DNA of 64,000 nt from an uncultured Clostridium sp. Lineage in GTDB: Bacteria; Bacillota; Clostridia; TANB77; CAG-508. The position numbers and the translations under genes were made by a program. This document shows positions 34,126-42,436 of the stretch, in pieces; position 1 is the stretch's first letter, and each line of letters opens with the position of its first letter. Under the pieces are notes generated by a model. The model searched no databases, was not told where the DNA came from, and saw only the letters and a list, made by a program, of their open reading frames with translations. Where the stretch lies: NCBI GenBank assembly GCA_946497695.1, contig CAMMLJ010000001.1, positions 124,001-188,000 on the forward strand, given 5' to 3'.

Positions 34126-34887
34126 TTAAGACGAAGTTATATTCTTACGAATCTTTTCTGGCATAAAACAATATGCATGTTTTTGCCAAAACTTCATGGC
34201 TGGCAAGTATAAGTCATCCTCAGGATCTAATTCCCAAGGACGTGGCATAGCCTCTAATCCAGTAAATCTTATGTTAGTAATAACATAAAATACACCATCT
34301 ATATCGGACTCTTTTTCGAAGTCGATAGAAAGTCGCTGAATTTTTTGCGGAGAAGAAAACGCCATATATACCGGATGCTTTTCGCCATGGCGAACAACCT
34401 TCATAAGGTCATCGACATCTTCATAGAATGACAAAGAAGAAAAATCGACATATCCAATAATCGCTTTTGTTTTTACCCTATAATTTTCACTTTTTGATTC
34501 CAGTTTTGAATTACTTACAACTTTTCTTAAGAAATCGCTGTTAATATTGCAATAGAAATCCCTTGCGAAATATACAGGGGATAAATTTTTGGCATGCCCT
34601 ATAAATTTAAGATTCCGTTTCCAGAAAGCTTTTGAAACTTCATACGAATCTTTATATTTTATAAGTGCCAAAATAAGGCGTCTCTTGTGTCCTTTGCCAG
34701 AAAGCTCATAAGGAATGAGCAAAGAGATTCGCTCCATATCCTGATACAAATATGAACTTTCGATAACTTCTTTTACCATATCTAATGTAACATGGTTATC
34801 AAGCCTAATTCCATACCGGGAATAAACTTTAAAACCATTCTTAGATACAGCGATTAATTCTTTAGGTGGCGAGTTAGAATTTTTCAT
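34126..34887 (-). CDS. Unknown 253-residue protein with GC-richer, foreign-looking codons
   Basis: No family recognised. The sequence is soluble, mixed alpha/beta, opening MKNSNSPPKELIAVSKNGFK and containing SLLIPYELSGKGHKRRLILA, YFARDFYCNINSDFL and GLEAMPRPWELDPEDDLYLP. The last block, rich in P, W and D, is the most distinctive. Its base composition is visibly richer in G+C than every neighbour (for example TCGCCATGGCGAACAACC in the gene), which points to acquisition by transfer. It is a single-gene unit with terminators on the 3' side and a structured leader in which a perfect hairpin separates the ribosome site from the start codon. Confidence 0.65.
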   Translation of the reverse strand: MKNSNSPPKELIAVSKNGFKVYSRYGIRLDNHVTLDMVKEVIESSYLYQDMERISLLIPYELSGKGHKRRLILALIKYKDSYEVSKAFWKRNLKFIGHAKNLSPVYFARDFYCNINSDFLRKVVSNSKLESKSENYRVKTKAIIGYVDFSSLSFYEDVDDLMKVVRHGEKHPVYMAFSSPQKIQRLSIDFEKESDIDGVFYVITNIRFTGLEAMPRPWELDPEDDLYLPAMKFWQKHAYCFMPEKIRKNITSS

Positions 34888-34894
34888 AACATTT

Positions 34895-34923
34895 AGTTCT
34901 TAAAAAATTAAGAACTACCTCCC
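34895..34923 (-). promoter_or_regulatory. Ribosome site separated from its ATG by a hairpin
   Basis: On the minus strand GGGAGG (34923-34918) is followed by a perfect 9-bp hairpin, AGTTCTTAA/TTAAGAACT (34916-34895), then AAATGTT and the ATG at 34887. Folding out the hairpin shortens the spacing from about 30 to about 8 bases. Confidence 0.6.
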
Positions 34924-35027
34924 TTCTAAAACTACAAGACCAGCAAAAGGAAACTATCCTTTATATGCTAATCAACCGTTTTGCTACAATGCCATTATAT
35001 AAGCATATTTAGCATAATACAAGCTTT

Positions 35028-35056
35028 TTGCAAAATTAAATAAATTTTTGTATAAT
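35028..35056 (+). promoter_or_regulatory. Promoter of the endonuclease IV operon
   Basis: TTGCAA (35028-35033), 17-bp spacer, TATAAT (35051-35056), 44 bases before the start codon. Confidence 0.7.
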
Positions 35057-35099
35057 AATGTCATATTATTAGTAGTAAAAATTAATGTTAGGAGGAAAA

Positions 35100-35930
35100 A
35101 TGTTAAATATAGGCTGTCACTTATCAATATCTAAAGGATATGAAAATATGGGAAAGGAAGCACTAAAAATAGCTGCTAATACTTTTCAGTTTTTTACAAG
35201 AAATCCAAGAGGTGGAAAAATAAAAGACTTAAATGTAGAAGATATAAATAATTTATTAGAAATTATGAAAAAAAATCAATTTGCTAAGATACTAGCACAT
35301 GCACCATATACAATGAATTTGTGTTCTGATAAGGAAGATATTCGAGAGTTTGCTAAAAATATGATGAAGGAAGATTTAGATAGAATGGAATATCTACCAG
35401 GGAATATGTACAATTTCCATCCAGGAAGTCATGTTGGACAAGGAGTAGAAAAAGGAATAGAATATATAGTTAAAGCTTTAAACGAAGTACTTACTAAAAC
35501 TCAATCTACAACTGTATTATTAGAAACAATGGCAGGGAAAGGAACAGAAATCGGAAGAAACTTTGAAGAATTAAAAACAATAATTGATAAGGTTAATTTA
35601 AAAGAAAAATTAGGAGTTTGTCTTGATACCTGCCATATAAATGATGCAGGATATGATATAAGTGATATTGATAAAGTATTAAATGAATTTGATAAAATTA
35701 TAGGTTTAGAATATTTAAAAGCAATACATTTAAATGATAGTATGAATGAATTAGGAAGTCATAAAGATAGACATCAAAAAATAGGGGAAGGTACAATAGG
35801 AATTACAAATTTTGAAAAAATTATAAATCATCCTGTGTTAAGAGATTTGCCATTTTATTTAGAAACACCAAATGATTTAACAGGATACGCAAAAGAAATA
35901 AACTTACTAAGAAATTTGTATAAAAGTTAA
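35100..35930 (+). CDS. nfo: Deoxyribonuclease IV (AP endonuclease, endonuclease IV family)
   Basis: 276 residues from the ATG at 35100, just after AGGAGG; an in-frame ATG at 35085 precedes the ribosome site and is rejected. TIM-barrel AP endonuclease with zinc ligands in the usual blocks: [76 protein letters not shown] and [14 protein letters not shown]. It nicks DNA 5' to abasic sites in base excision repair. The methyltransferase gene follows after 23 bases. Confidence 0.95.
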   Translation: MLNIGCHLSISKGYENMGKEALKIAANTFQFFTRNPRGGKIKDLNVEDINNLLEIMKKNQFAKILAHAPYTMNLCSDKEDIREFAKNMMKEDLDRMEYLPGNMYNFHPGSHVGQGVEKGIEYIVKALNEVLTKTQSTTVLLETMAGKGTEIGRNFEELKTIIDKVNLKEKLGVCLDTCHINDAGYDISDIDKVLNEFDKIIGLEYLKAIHLNDSMNELGSHKDRHQKIGEGTIGITNFEKIINHPVLRDLPFYLETPNDLTGYAKEINLLRNLYKS

Positions 35931-35953
35931 AATAGAAAAAGGAGAGAAAATTA

Positions 35954-36895
35954 ATGCTTTCAGTAATGGAGGTAAAAAAGAGATTACCAAGAGATTTTAT
36001 AGAAGAATTATATAGTTTACATTCACCATTAGTTGCAGATAAAATATTAGCTGGAATGGCAGGAAAAAGAAATACTACTTTGCGTGTAAATACATTAAAG
36101 TACAATATTCAAGACCTAATGAGATATTTTAGAGAGATAAATATCAAGTTCGAAAGAGTTAGCTTTTTAAACGATGCATTAGTAATAAAAAATGCGGCTG
36201 AAAAAGATATTCAAAAACTAGATATTTATGAAAAGGGATATATTTATTTGCAAAGTCTGTCTAGTATGATTCCGCCACTTGTGTTAGGGGCGAAAGAAAA
36301 TGAGCAAATATTGGATATGGCATCAGCGCCAGGAAGTAAAACAACACAAATATCTGCAATGATAAATAATACAGGACATATTATTGCAAACGAATTGGAC
36401 AAGATAAGATGTGAACGTTTAAAATTTAATTTAAACAATCAAGGAGCAACAAATGTAGAAGTAATAAATGGGTATGGTGAAAAATTAGGAGAGAAATATC
36501 CAGAAATTTTTGACAGAGTTTTATTAGATACACCATGTAGTGGAGAAGGCAGATTTATTGCAGAAATAGCAGGTACATATAGAAATTGGTCAATGAAAAC
36601 AGTAAAAGAACTTTCGAAAATACAAAGAAAACTTATAAAAAGTGGGTATAATGCATTAAAGCCAGGAGGAATAATGGTATATTCTACATGTACTTTAAAT
36701 TTAGAAGAAAACGAAAATATTTTAAAATGGGCATTAGAAAATTTAGAATTAAAAATGATGGATATAGATTTAAATATAAAGAATGCAATACCAGGAGACA
36801 AACTTGGTACAAATTTAGGGTTAGAAAAAGCAATAAAAATATTGCCTAATAAAGAAACAGAAGGATTTTTTATAGCAAAATTAAGAAAGATTTAG
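35954..36895 (+). CDS. RsmB/NOP-family RNA 5-methylcytosine methyltransferase
   Basis: 313 residues. N-terminal RNA-binding part (RNTTLRVNTLK), then the SAM-binding fold: QILDMASAPGSKTTQISAMI (motif I), ANELDKIRCERLKFNLNNQG, and both catalytic cysteines, DTPCSGEGRF and VYSTCTLNLEENE. These enzymes form 5-methylcytosine in rRNA or tRNA. It lacks the NusB-like N-terminal domain of RsmB and the C-terminal PUA-type extension of RsmF, so the target site is unclear. Ribosome site AAAGGAGAG. Confidence 0.92.
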   Translation: MLSVMEVKKRLPRDFIEELYSLHSPLVADKILAGMAGKRNTTLRVNTLKYNIQDLMRYFREINIKFERVSFLNDALVIKNAAEKDIQKLDIYEKGYIYLQSLSSMIPPLVLGAKENEQILDMASAPGSKTTQISAMINNTGHIIANELDKIRCERLKFNLNNQGATNVEVINGYGEKLGEKYPEIFDRVLLDTPCSGEGRFIAEIAGTYRNWSMKTVKELSKIQRKLIKSGYNALKPGGIMVYSTCTLNLEENENILKWALENLELKMMDIDLNIKNAIPGDKLGTNLGLEKAIKILPNKETEGFFIAKLRKI

Positions 36896-36910
36896 CAAGG
36901 AGGATAAAAT

Positions 36911-37318
36911 ATGGAGTCAAGAATAGAAGAAGCAGTTAATAAAAAGAAAAAAGGGTATAATTGTGCACAAGCTATAGCTTGTACTTATTGTGATTATGCA
37001 GGTGTTGACGAAGAAACAATGTTTAATATATGCCAAGCTTTTGGTACTGGTATGGGAACGCTAGAAGGAACTTGTGGCGCAATAGTTGGAGCAGGTGTTG
37101 TTTTAGGAATGATGAATAAGCAGAGATTAAAAACGAATCAAGATATAAGAAAAATTATGCAGGACTTTAAAGCTCAAAATTCTACAGTTATTTGTAAAGA
37201 ATTAAAAGGAATAGGAACAGGAAAAGTCTTAAGAGAATGCAATGATTGTGTACGAGATGCTGCTAGATTTTTAGAAAATATAATTGAAGAAAAAGAAAAA
37301 CAGGTTGACGTAATTTAA
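36911..37318 (+). CDS. C_GCAxxG_C_C family redox-type protein
   Basis: 135 residues. It shows the family spacing: YNCAQAIACTYCDYAGVD, then EGTCGAIVGAGVVLG (the GCAxxG-like element), and two late cysteines in VICKELKG and RECNDCVRDAARFLE. The family is presumed to have a redox or metal role and is common in anaerobes; no reaction is established. It follows the methyltransferase by 15 bases with AGGAGGATAAA. Confidence 0.87.
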   Translation: MESRIEEAVNKKKKGYNCAQAIACTYCDYAGVDEETMFNICQAFGTGMGTLEGTCGAIVGAGVVLGMMNKQRLKTNQDIRKIMQDFKAQNSTVICKELKGIGTGKVLRECNDCVRDAARFLENIIEEKEKQVDVI

Positions 37319-37480
37319 ATTAGATGCTAAAATAGAACTATGTTTTAAGAGTTTACCTAAGAGTATAAACTTGAGCGGTAAAGGGTAATTGGAAATTACT
37401 TACACTTTAAGTAAGATTGGATAAGAAATAATTCGAGTCTTACAAAGGAGTCTTAAAGATTTCTTTGTAAGGCTTTTTTT
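37319..37480 (+). ncRNA. Candidate structured leader ending in a terminator, before a GNAT gene
   Basis: The 225-base gap contains several potential stems (GTAATT-GGAA-ATTAC near 37386-37400; CTTAC/GTAAG near 37399-37415) and ends in CTTACAAAG (37439-37447) pairing with CTTTGTAAG (37463-37471), then GCTTTTTTT. It could simply terminate the upstream operon or be an attenuator for the gene starting at 37544. It has no T-box sequence and matches no riboswitch class that I can recall. Confidence 0.4.
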
Positions 37481-37543
37481 CTTATATATTAAAAGATATA
37501 ATATACTAAAATAGAGATATATTTGTAAAAGGGGATAATAATT

Positions 37544-38449
37544 ATGAGATATGAAGAGATGAAAGAAGAGGAACTAAAAGAAACGCTAGAATTGGTAAAA
37601 AGAGTTTTTGATGAATTTGAAGCACCAGATTATACAGGCGAAGGAGTAACTAATTTTTATAAGTTTATTGCTTATGATAGTATCTTAGAACAATTAAAAA
37701 ATAATTTTAAAATTTTTGTTGCAAAAGTAGAAGACAAAATAATCGGAATGGTTTGTATAAGAGATTGTTCTCATATTGCAATGTTATTTGTAGATAAAAA
37801 ATATCATAAAAAAGGAATAGGAACAGAATTAATGAATATAGCAAAAAAATATTGTCAAGAGAATAGCAAAGATATTTCTAAAATAACAGTAAACTCATCT
37901 CCATATGCAATAGAGTTTTATCATAAAATAGGATTTAAAGATACCGGAAAAGAACAAACCGTTGATGGAATAAGATTTTTACCAATGCAGCTATCAATTT
38001 ATAAATTAGGAGAATATAGAGATGAATATTTTGACTACTTATATCAAACGAAAAAAGAATGTTTTAAATGGTATGTAGAAAAAATATATGGTCCATGGGA
38101 GGACGAATTTCAGTTAGAATTTTTTAAAAATTTTATTAGAGAAAAAAGAAATTACATAAAAGTAATAATTTATAATGATAGACCAATAGGTATGTTTACA
38201 AACTATATTAATGAGGATGGAGATGATTTTATAGATCTATTTTACATAGATAAAGCCTACCAAGGAAGTGGAATTGGAACACAAATTTTAAAGGAACAAT
38301 TATTAGTAGATAAAAAAAGTAATGTAGATACTGTATTACAAGTATTTAAAGAAAATCCTGCTAAGAAATTATATGAAAAAGTTGGATTTGAAGTATATGA
38401 TGAAACAGATACTCATTATAAAATGATTAGAAGTATAAAGGAGGAATAG
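37544..38449 (+). CDS. Tandem GNAT-domain acetyltransferase
   Basis: 301 residues with two GNAT folds. The first (1-150) has the acetyl-CoA loop region VDKKYHKKGIGTELMNIAKK and SPYAIEFYHKIGFKDTG. The second (165-301) has IDKAYQGSGIGTQILKEQL and ENPAKKLYEKVGFEVYDET. Both V-x-x-x-x-(K/Q)GxGxG/A loops are intact, so both could bind acetyl-CoA. The substrate is unknown. ATG behind AAAGGGGATAA. It starts a tight four-gene run of acetyltransferases and a kinase. Confidence 0.87.
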   Translation: MRYEEMKEEELKETLELVKRVFDEFEAPDYTGEGVTNFYKFIAYDSILEQLKNNFKIFVAKVEDKIIGMVCIRDCSHIAMLFVDKKYHKKGIGTELMNIAKKYCQENSKDISKITVNSSPYAIEFYHKIGFKDTGKEQTVDGIRFLPMQLSIYKLGEYRDEYFDYLYQTKKECFKWYVEKIYGPWEDEFQLEFFKNFIREKRNYIKVIIYNDRPIGMFTNYINEDGDDFIDLFYIDKAYQGSGIGTQILKEQLLVDKKSNVDTVLQVFKENPAKKLYEKVGFEVYDETDTHYKMIRSIKEE

Positions 38450-38451
38450 CT

Positions 38452-39015
38452 ATGGCTAAATTTGTATTAATATGTGGACCACAAGCTGTAGGTAAAATGA
38501 CAGTGGGTCAAGAGCTTGCAAAATTGACAAGGCTAAAATTTATGCATAACCATGAAACGATAGATTTGCCATTAAAGTTTTTCGAATTTAAGTCAGAGCA
38601 AAGAGAACGTTTAACAGATTTATTTAGATTTTCAATCTTTGAGGAGGTTGCAAAAAGTGATTTAAAAGGAATGATATTTACTTTAATGTGGGCTTTCGAA
38701 AGACAAGAAGATTGGGATTGGGTACAACGAATAAAAGATATATACGATAAAGAAAATGGTGAATTTTATGTTGTTGAACTAGAAACAACTTTAGAAGAAA
38801 GGCTAAAAAGAAATAAGACCGAAAATAGACTTAAAAATAAACCTACTAAAAGGGATTTAGAATTTAGTGAGAAGGAATTATTAAAATCTGTAGATAAGCA
38901 TAGACTAAATTCATATGAAGGAGAAGTAAAATACGAAAATTATATAAAAATAAATAACACAAATATCTCAGCGGAAGATACAGCAAAAATAATACAAGAA
39001 AAGTTTAAATTATAG
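38452..39015 (+). CDS. P-loop kinase of shikimate/gluconate-kinase-like fold
   Basis: 187 residues. Walker A CGPQAVGKMTVG (note M replacing the usual S/T after GK) opens the protein; NHETIDLPLKFF, RFSIFEEVAKSDLKG and the arginine-rich lid ETTLEERLKRNKTENR follow. This resembles small-molecule kinases acting on sugars or antibiotics (chloramphenicol phosphotransferase-like). It starts 2 bases after the GNAT stop with AGGAGGAATAGCT. The substrate is not predictable. Confidence 0.77.
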   Translation: MAKFVLICGPQAVGKMTVGQELAKLTRLKFMHNHETIDLPLKFFEFKSEQRERLTDLFRFSIFEEVAKSDLKGMIFTLMWAFERQEDWDWVQRIKDIYDKENGEFYVVELETTLEERLKRNKTENRLKNKPTKRDLEFSEKELLKSVDKHRLNSYEGEVKYENYIKINNTNISAEDTAKIIQEKFKL

Positions 39016-39028
39016 GAGGAAATTTACA

Positions 39029-40090
39029 ATGGAAGATGAATTAGAATTAATATTTCCATCAAAAGAATATAAAGAACAAATAGAAGAATTTATACAAAAT
39101 AATGAAAATAATATACCTGGTGGTGGAGGATTAGAAAGAGAAGAAACATTTGAGGATTGGATGCAAAAAATTAATGATGATCTTTCAGAAGAAAAAAGTA
39201 AAGCAAGAGGAAGAGTTCCATCAGTATTATATTTAGCTTTTAGAAAACGAGATAAAAAATTGATAGGAATAATTCAAATAAGATATGCTTTAAATGAATA
39301 TTTATATAACTTTGGAGGACATATTGTAGATTCCATAAGACCTTCGGAAAGAAATAAGGGCTATAGTACAAAAATGATAGCTTTAGCGCTTAAAGAAGCT
39401 AAAGAATTAGGCATAGGAAATGTACTAATGACTTGCAATAAAAATAATGTGGCTTCAGCAAGAACAATTATAAAAAATGGTGGAATATTAGAGAATGAAG
39501 TAAATGAAAATAATAAAGTAGTACAAAGATATTGGATAAGTTTAAAAAAGAGATACGCAGATGGTAGAAATAAAGCTAACCATATATTAGAAAGTGACTT
39601 TAAAAATATAAGAGTTGATAATGAAGAATTTAAGGGTAATATCTCTTTACTAGCTATAAAGAAAGTTAGAAAAGAATGGCGAATTGATGTAGAAAAAAGA
39701 TGTATTTTAGCTAATAACTATAACTGGCTAGAAATATATCCAGATGGAAAACAGTACTGTATTACTGCAATGTTTGATGACAAAGATAAAATTGCTGAAT
39801 GGTATTTTGATATTGCAAAAGAAGTAGGAGAAGAGAATGGAATTCCATATGAAGATGATCTTTATTTAGATGTAGTAATAGTGCCAGATGGAAGAATACA
39901 TGTATTAGATGAAGATGAATTAAAAAGTGCATATGATAGAAAAGAAGTTAGTAAAGACGAATATAAAATAGCTTATAAAGTTGCAAATGAAATTATAGAA
40001 AAAGGAAAAAATAAGAACTATTTAGATGAACTAACAAAATTTACAACAAAATATTTAAAAATATTAAGAGGTGATGAAAATGCATTATAA
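39029..40090 (+). CDS. GNAT acetyltransferase fused to a DUF402 domain
   Basis: 353 residues. Residues about 1-172 are a GNAT domain (IPGGGGLEREETFEDWM, IGIIQIRYALNEYLYNFGGH, RPSERNKGYSTKMIALALKE). Residues about 195-353 are a DUF402 domain: VEKRCILANNYNWLEIYPDG, AMFDDKDKIAEWYFDIAKEV, DDLYLDVVIVPDG and LDEDELKSAYDRKEVSKDEY, as in the YgaC/FAU-1-like nucleotidase-type proteins. DUF402 enzymes are known as nucleoside tri/diphosphatases. The join is inside a clean reading frame with no sign of error. A fusion of these two domains is unusual. It overlaps the next gene by 11 bases. Confidence 0.83.
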   Translation: MEDELELIFPSKEYKEQIEEFIQNNENNIPGGGGLEREETFEDWMQKINDDLSEEKSKARGRVPSVLYLAFRKRDKKLIGIIQIRYALNEYLYNFGGHIVDSIRPSERNKGYSTKMIALALKEAKELGIGNVLMTCNKNNVASARTIIKNGGILENEVNENNKVVQRYWISLKKRYADGRNKANHILESDFKNIRVDNEEFKGNISLLAIKKVRKEWRIDVEKRCILANNYNWLEIYPDGKQYCITAMFDDKDKIAEWYFDIAKEVGEENGIPYEDDLYLDVVIVPDGRIHVLDEDELKSAYDRKEVSKDEYKIAYKVANEIIEKGKNKNYLDELTKFTTKYLKILRGDENAL

Positions 40091-40637
40091 AAAATTAGTT
40101 GGAACAAATATTTATCTGGCACCAAGAAGGATTGAAGATGCAGAAAAGTATGCAGAATGGTTAAATGATTTTAGAATCACAGATTATGTAGGGATGAGTG
40201 GAAAAATAATGACTTTAGAAAAAGAGAAGGAATATCTGACAAAAGCTATGGACGATGAAGCAACGTTAGACATTATAACATTAGCTGAAGATAAATTAAT
40301 AGGAATAGTAGGATTGGAAAGTATAGACCACTTAAATAGAAGAGGAACTCTAGGTATATTTATAGGTGATGTAGAAGAAAGAGAAAAGGGTTATGGAACA
40401 GAGGCAATTAAGTTAATTTTGGATTATGGATTTAATTATTTAAATTTAAATAATATAAAATTAGATGTTGTGGAATTTAATAATAGAGCAATTGGATGCT
40501 ATAAAAAGTGTGGGTTTAAAGAATGTGGTCGTAGAAGAAAAAGTGAATTTATCGATGGAAAATATTATGACAGGATTAGTATGGATATTTTAAAAGAAGA
40601 ATTTACTGGAAGATACATATTGAATAGGAACATTTAG
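40080..40637 (+). CDS. RimJ/RimL-type GNAT acetyltransferase
   Basis: 185 residues from ATG 40080 with AGAGGTGATG just upstream; in-frame GTG 40071 and ATG 40074 fall within the ribosome site. Motifs: GTNIYLAPRRIEDAEKYAEW (RimJ/L opening), GIFIGDVEEREKGYGTEAIK (acetyl-CoA loop) and FNNRAIGCYKKCGFKECGR. The targets of this class are protein N-termini or small molecules such as antibiotics. Last of the four-gene run. Confidence 0.88.
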   Translation: MHYKKLVGTNIYLAPRRIEDAEKYAEWLNDFRITDYVGMSGKIMTLEKEKEYLTKAMDDEATLDIITLAEDKLIGIVGLESIDHLNRRGTLGIFIGDVEEREKGYGTEAIKLILDYGFNYLNLNNIKLDVVEFNNRAIGCYKKCGFKECGRRRKSEFIDGKYYDRISMDILKEEFTGRYILNRNI

Positions 40638-40730
40638 CAAAGCATATAAATTATGTAGACTTAATTGGCTAAATATGTTAAAATAATAGAAGTAACTACA
40701 GTTGAATTATACATTAGGAGGTATGTATAT

Positions 40731-41339
40731 ATGCAAAAATATTTTAAAGACTTAGAACGGATAATGTCTGTTCGGGAGTTAAATGACCTTGCCACAGAGT
40801 TAGCTGAAGAATATTCTGATAGAGAGGCTGGTGGAATAACGAAAAATGACTTGGCAAGAGAGAATGATATGACAGTAAAGCTAATCAGTGAACTCTTAGA
40901 CTATGCGGTAGTGCATAGTCTTGTAAGTGAAGCAACTGTTAATCTGATGGAAAATCGAGCACTCACAAATCAGAGACGCTATTCAACATCATCAAGCGGA
41001 GAAAATTTTTCTGCAAAAAAACATTATGCAGAACTTAAGAGAAAGCGTATAGAACATCAAGTTCTTAGTTTTTCTGATGAAAAAATTAAAGAATTGGCAA
41101 AAGCTTTTGCAGAAGAAACTGATAAAAGCAAGGAAGATATAGCCATAAGATATGATATAGCCAAAAAATCAGTAGATATTCTACTGAAAAAAGCTATAAC
41201 TCAGAGTATTTGTGATGATGAAACCTTTAAAAAAATTGAAGAAAGGTCTATCAGGCACAATAATAGTCCCGAGACAAGAGCCTTTTTCAGGCAGCTTCAC
41301 GAAAGACGCGAAGCAAAAAAGAAAAATTTTTTTGCATAG
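40731..41339 (+). CDS. Unknown protein with two repeated helix-turn-helix-like modules, GC-richer
   Basis: 202 residues from ATG 40731 behind TTAGGAGGTATG; a longer open frame to 40665 has no ribosome site. Residues about 10-75 (ELNDLATELAEEYSD, ITKNDLARENDMTVKLISEL, VSEATVNLMENRAL) and about 105-170 (KIKELAKAFAEETDK, SKEDIAIRYDIAKKSVDILL, CDDETFKKIEERSI) are clearly duplicated. Each contains a helix-turn-helix-like element. This suggests a DNA-binding or scaffold protein. The G+C content is visibly above that of its neighbours, and the gene has its own terminator, like the ORFans at 34126 and 56043. No family recognised. Confidence 0.65.
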   Translation: MQKYFKDLERIMSVRELNDLATELAEEYSDREAGGITKNDLARENDMTVKLISELLDYAVVHSLVSEATVNLMENRALTNQRRYSTSSSGENFSAKKHYAELKRKRIEHQVLSFSDEKIKELAKAFAEETDKSKEDIAIRYDIAKKSVDILLKKAITQSICDDETFKKIEERSIRHNNSPETRAFFRQLHERREAKKKNFFA

Positions 41340-41351
41340 TCATACCCAGAG

Positions 41352-41400
41352 CACAGAAGCAACATGGAAGATATTTTCCCAGTTGCTTCTGTGTTTTTCT
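41352..41400 (+). terminator. Terminator of the 40731 gene
   Basis: CACAGAAGCAAC (41352-41363) and GTTGCTTCTGTG (41382-41393), perfect 12-bp stem, then TTTTTCT. Confidence 0.85.
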
Positions 41401-41546
41401 GTGTGTTAAAAGTGTGTACTTCAGTGGCAGAGCTTAAAGTTCAAAAATCATGTAAACTACAATAGATTTTGAATTAAATATATTTATTGGTAATATAAAG
41501 TATAAAACAAATAAAAATAGAAACAATAAACAAAGGAGGTAAAAAT

Positions 41547-41981
41547 ATGGAAGAGAAAAATTTAAAAATCTTAAAAGAAATTCATAAAGGTACAGTAATG
41601 GGAATGAATTCTATATCCTTTGTTGCAGAAAAGCTTGATGATAACGAGTTAAAAGATAACCTGAGTTTTCAATATACACAATATGGGCAAGTCATGGACA
41701 GAGTAAATAAACTATATGAAAACTATGGAGAAATACCAGAAGAGAAAAATATAATGAATAAAGTAATGGGATGGACTGGAGTGCAAATGAATACAATAAA
41801 CGATAAAAGTCCATCAAAAATAGCAGAGATAATGATAGAAGGAACAACAATGGGAATTATAGAAGGAAGAAAACTAATAAACCATGAAGCAGATCAAGCT
41901 TCAAAAGATGTACGAGATTTATTAAACAATTTTGTAACATTTCAAGAAAATAATGTAGAACAGCTAAAGAAATTTTTATAG
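41547..41981 (+). CDS. Helical-bundle protein, ferritin-like or DUF2383-like
   Basis: 144 residues, entirely helical, with the pattern ILKEIHKGTVMGMNSISFVA, SFQYTQYGQVMDRVNKLYEN and AEIMIEGTTMGIIEGRKLIN. Four helices and pairs of glutamate/histidine suggest a ferritin-like or DUF2383-type four-helix bundle, but the assignment is uncertain. RBS AAAGGAGGT at a good distance. It stands alone, followed by a palindromic repeat copy. Confidence 0.6.
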   Translation: MEEKNLKILKEIHKGTVMGMNSISFVAEKLDDNELKDNLSFQYTQYGQVMDRVNKLYENYGEIPEEKNIMNKVMGWTGVQMNTINDKSPSKIAEIMIEGTTMGIIEGRKLINHEADQASKDVRDLLNNFVTFQENNVEQLKKFL

Positions 41982-41998
41982 TGGAAGACGAGATTTGA

Positions 41999-42030
41999 GA
42001 GGGAAAAAGGGACGTTCCTTAAATCCCTAT
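41999..42030. repeat. Dispersed palindromic repeat copy
   Basis: GAGGGAAAAAGGGACGTTCC then TTAAATCCCTAT, 18 bases after the stop of the preceding gene. Confidence 0.75.
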
Positions 42031-42109
42031 AATATAAATAAAATGATAAAATAATACTTGCAAATATTGGTAACAGCAGGTATAATAGTAATACAATTGA
42101 ATTTAATTA

Positions 42110-42315
42110 TGTTTTAAAAAGAAACCAAGTAGTAATTTATAGTAACTAATAGAGAGGCAATGGTTGGGTGGAACTTGCTAGTATATAAATTTACGAATTA
42201 CATTTCTTATAGTAATTAACGTGTAGCTACGATAAGCTGTAAAGAGGCAATTATTAAATTGTAAATAAAGGTGGTACCACGAGACACATCGTCCTTTAAG
42301 GAGATGTGTCTTTTT
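42110..42315 (+). promoter_or_regulatory. T-box leader of tyrS (tyrosine)
   Basis: The antiterminator core AAGGTGGTACCACGA (42268-42282) is the T-box sequence that pairs with the uncharged tRNA acceptor end. Stem I features are visible (AGAGAGG and GGTTGGGTGGAA around 42152-42174). A candidate specifier is TAC at 42192-42194. The terminator is GACACATC (42283-42290) with GATGTGTC (42303-42310) and TTTTT. Uncharged tRNA-Tyr should allow read-through into tyrS. Confidence 0.92.
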
Positions 42316-42336
42316 GAATTTTTAGGAGGTGATGCT

Positions 42337-42414
42337 ATGACCCAATCGTTTAAAATGAAAATAATAATCGACGGGTTCTTCTACGAAAATTCATATAATA
42401 TGATCAAAAATTAA
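42337..42414 (+). CDS. 25-codon ORF between T-box terminator and tyrS
   Basis: ATG at 42337 has an ideal ribosome site (TAGGAGGTGATG) immediately after the T-box terminator. It reads MTQSFKMKIIIDGFFYENSY then NMIKN and stops 22 bases before tyrS. It contains two tyrosine codons and two phenylalanines in FFYENSY. It may be a leader peptide giving translational control over tyrS, or a small protein. It resembles no family I know. Confidence 0.45.
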   Translation: MTQSFKMKIIIDGFFYENSYNMIKN

Positions 42415-42436
42415 AATATAAAAGGAGAGTATTAAT

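Noticed and set aside
35085-35099. ATG 35085 as start of endonuclease IV
   Set aside because: It precedes the AGGAGG that serves the ATG at 35100.
37319-37480. T-box, tmRNA or tRNA gene
   Set aside because: There is no GGTGG-type T-box element, no CCA-ending acceptor stem, and no tRNA arms can be drawn.
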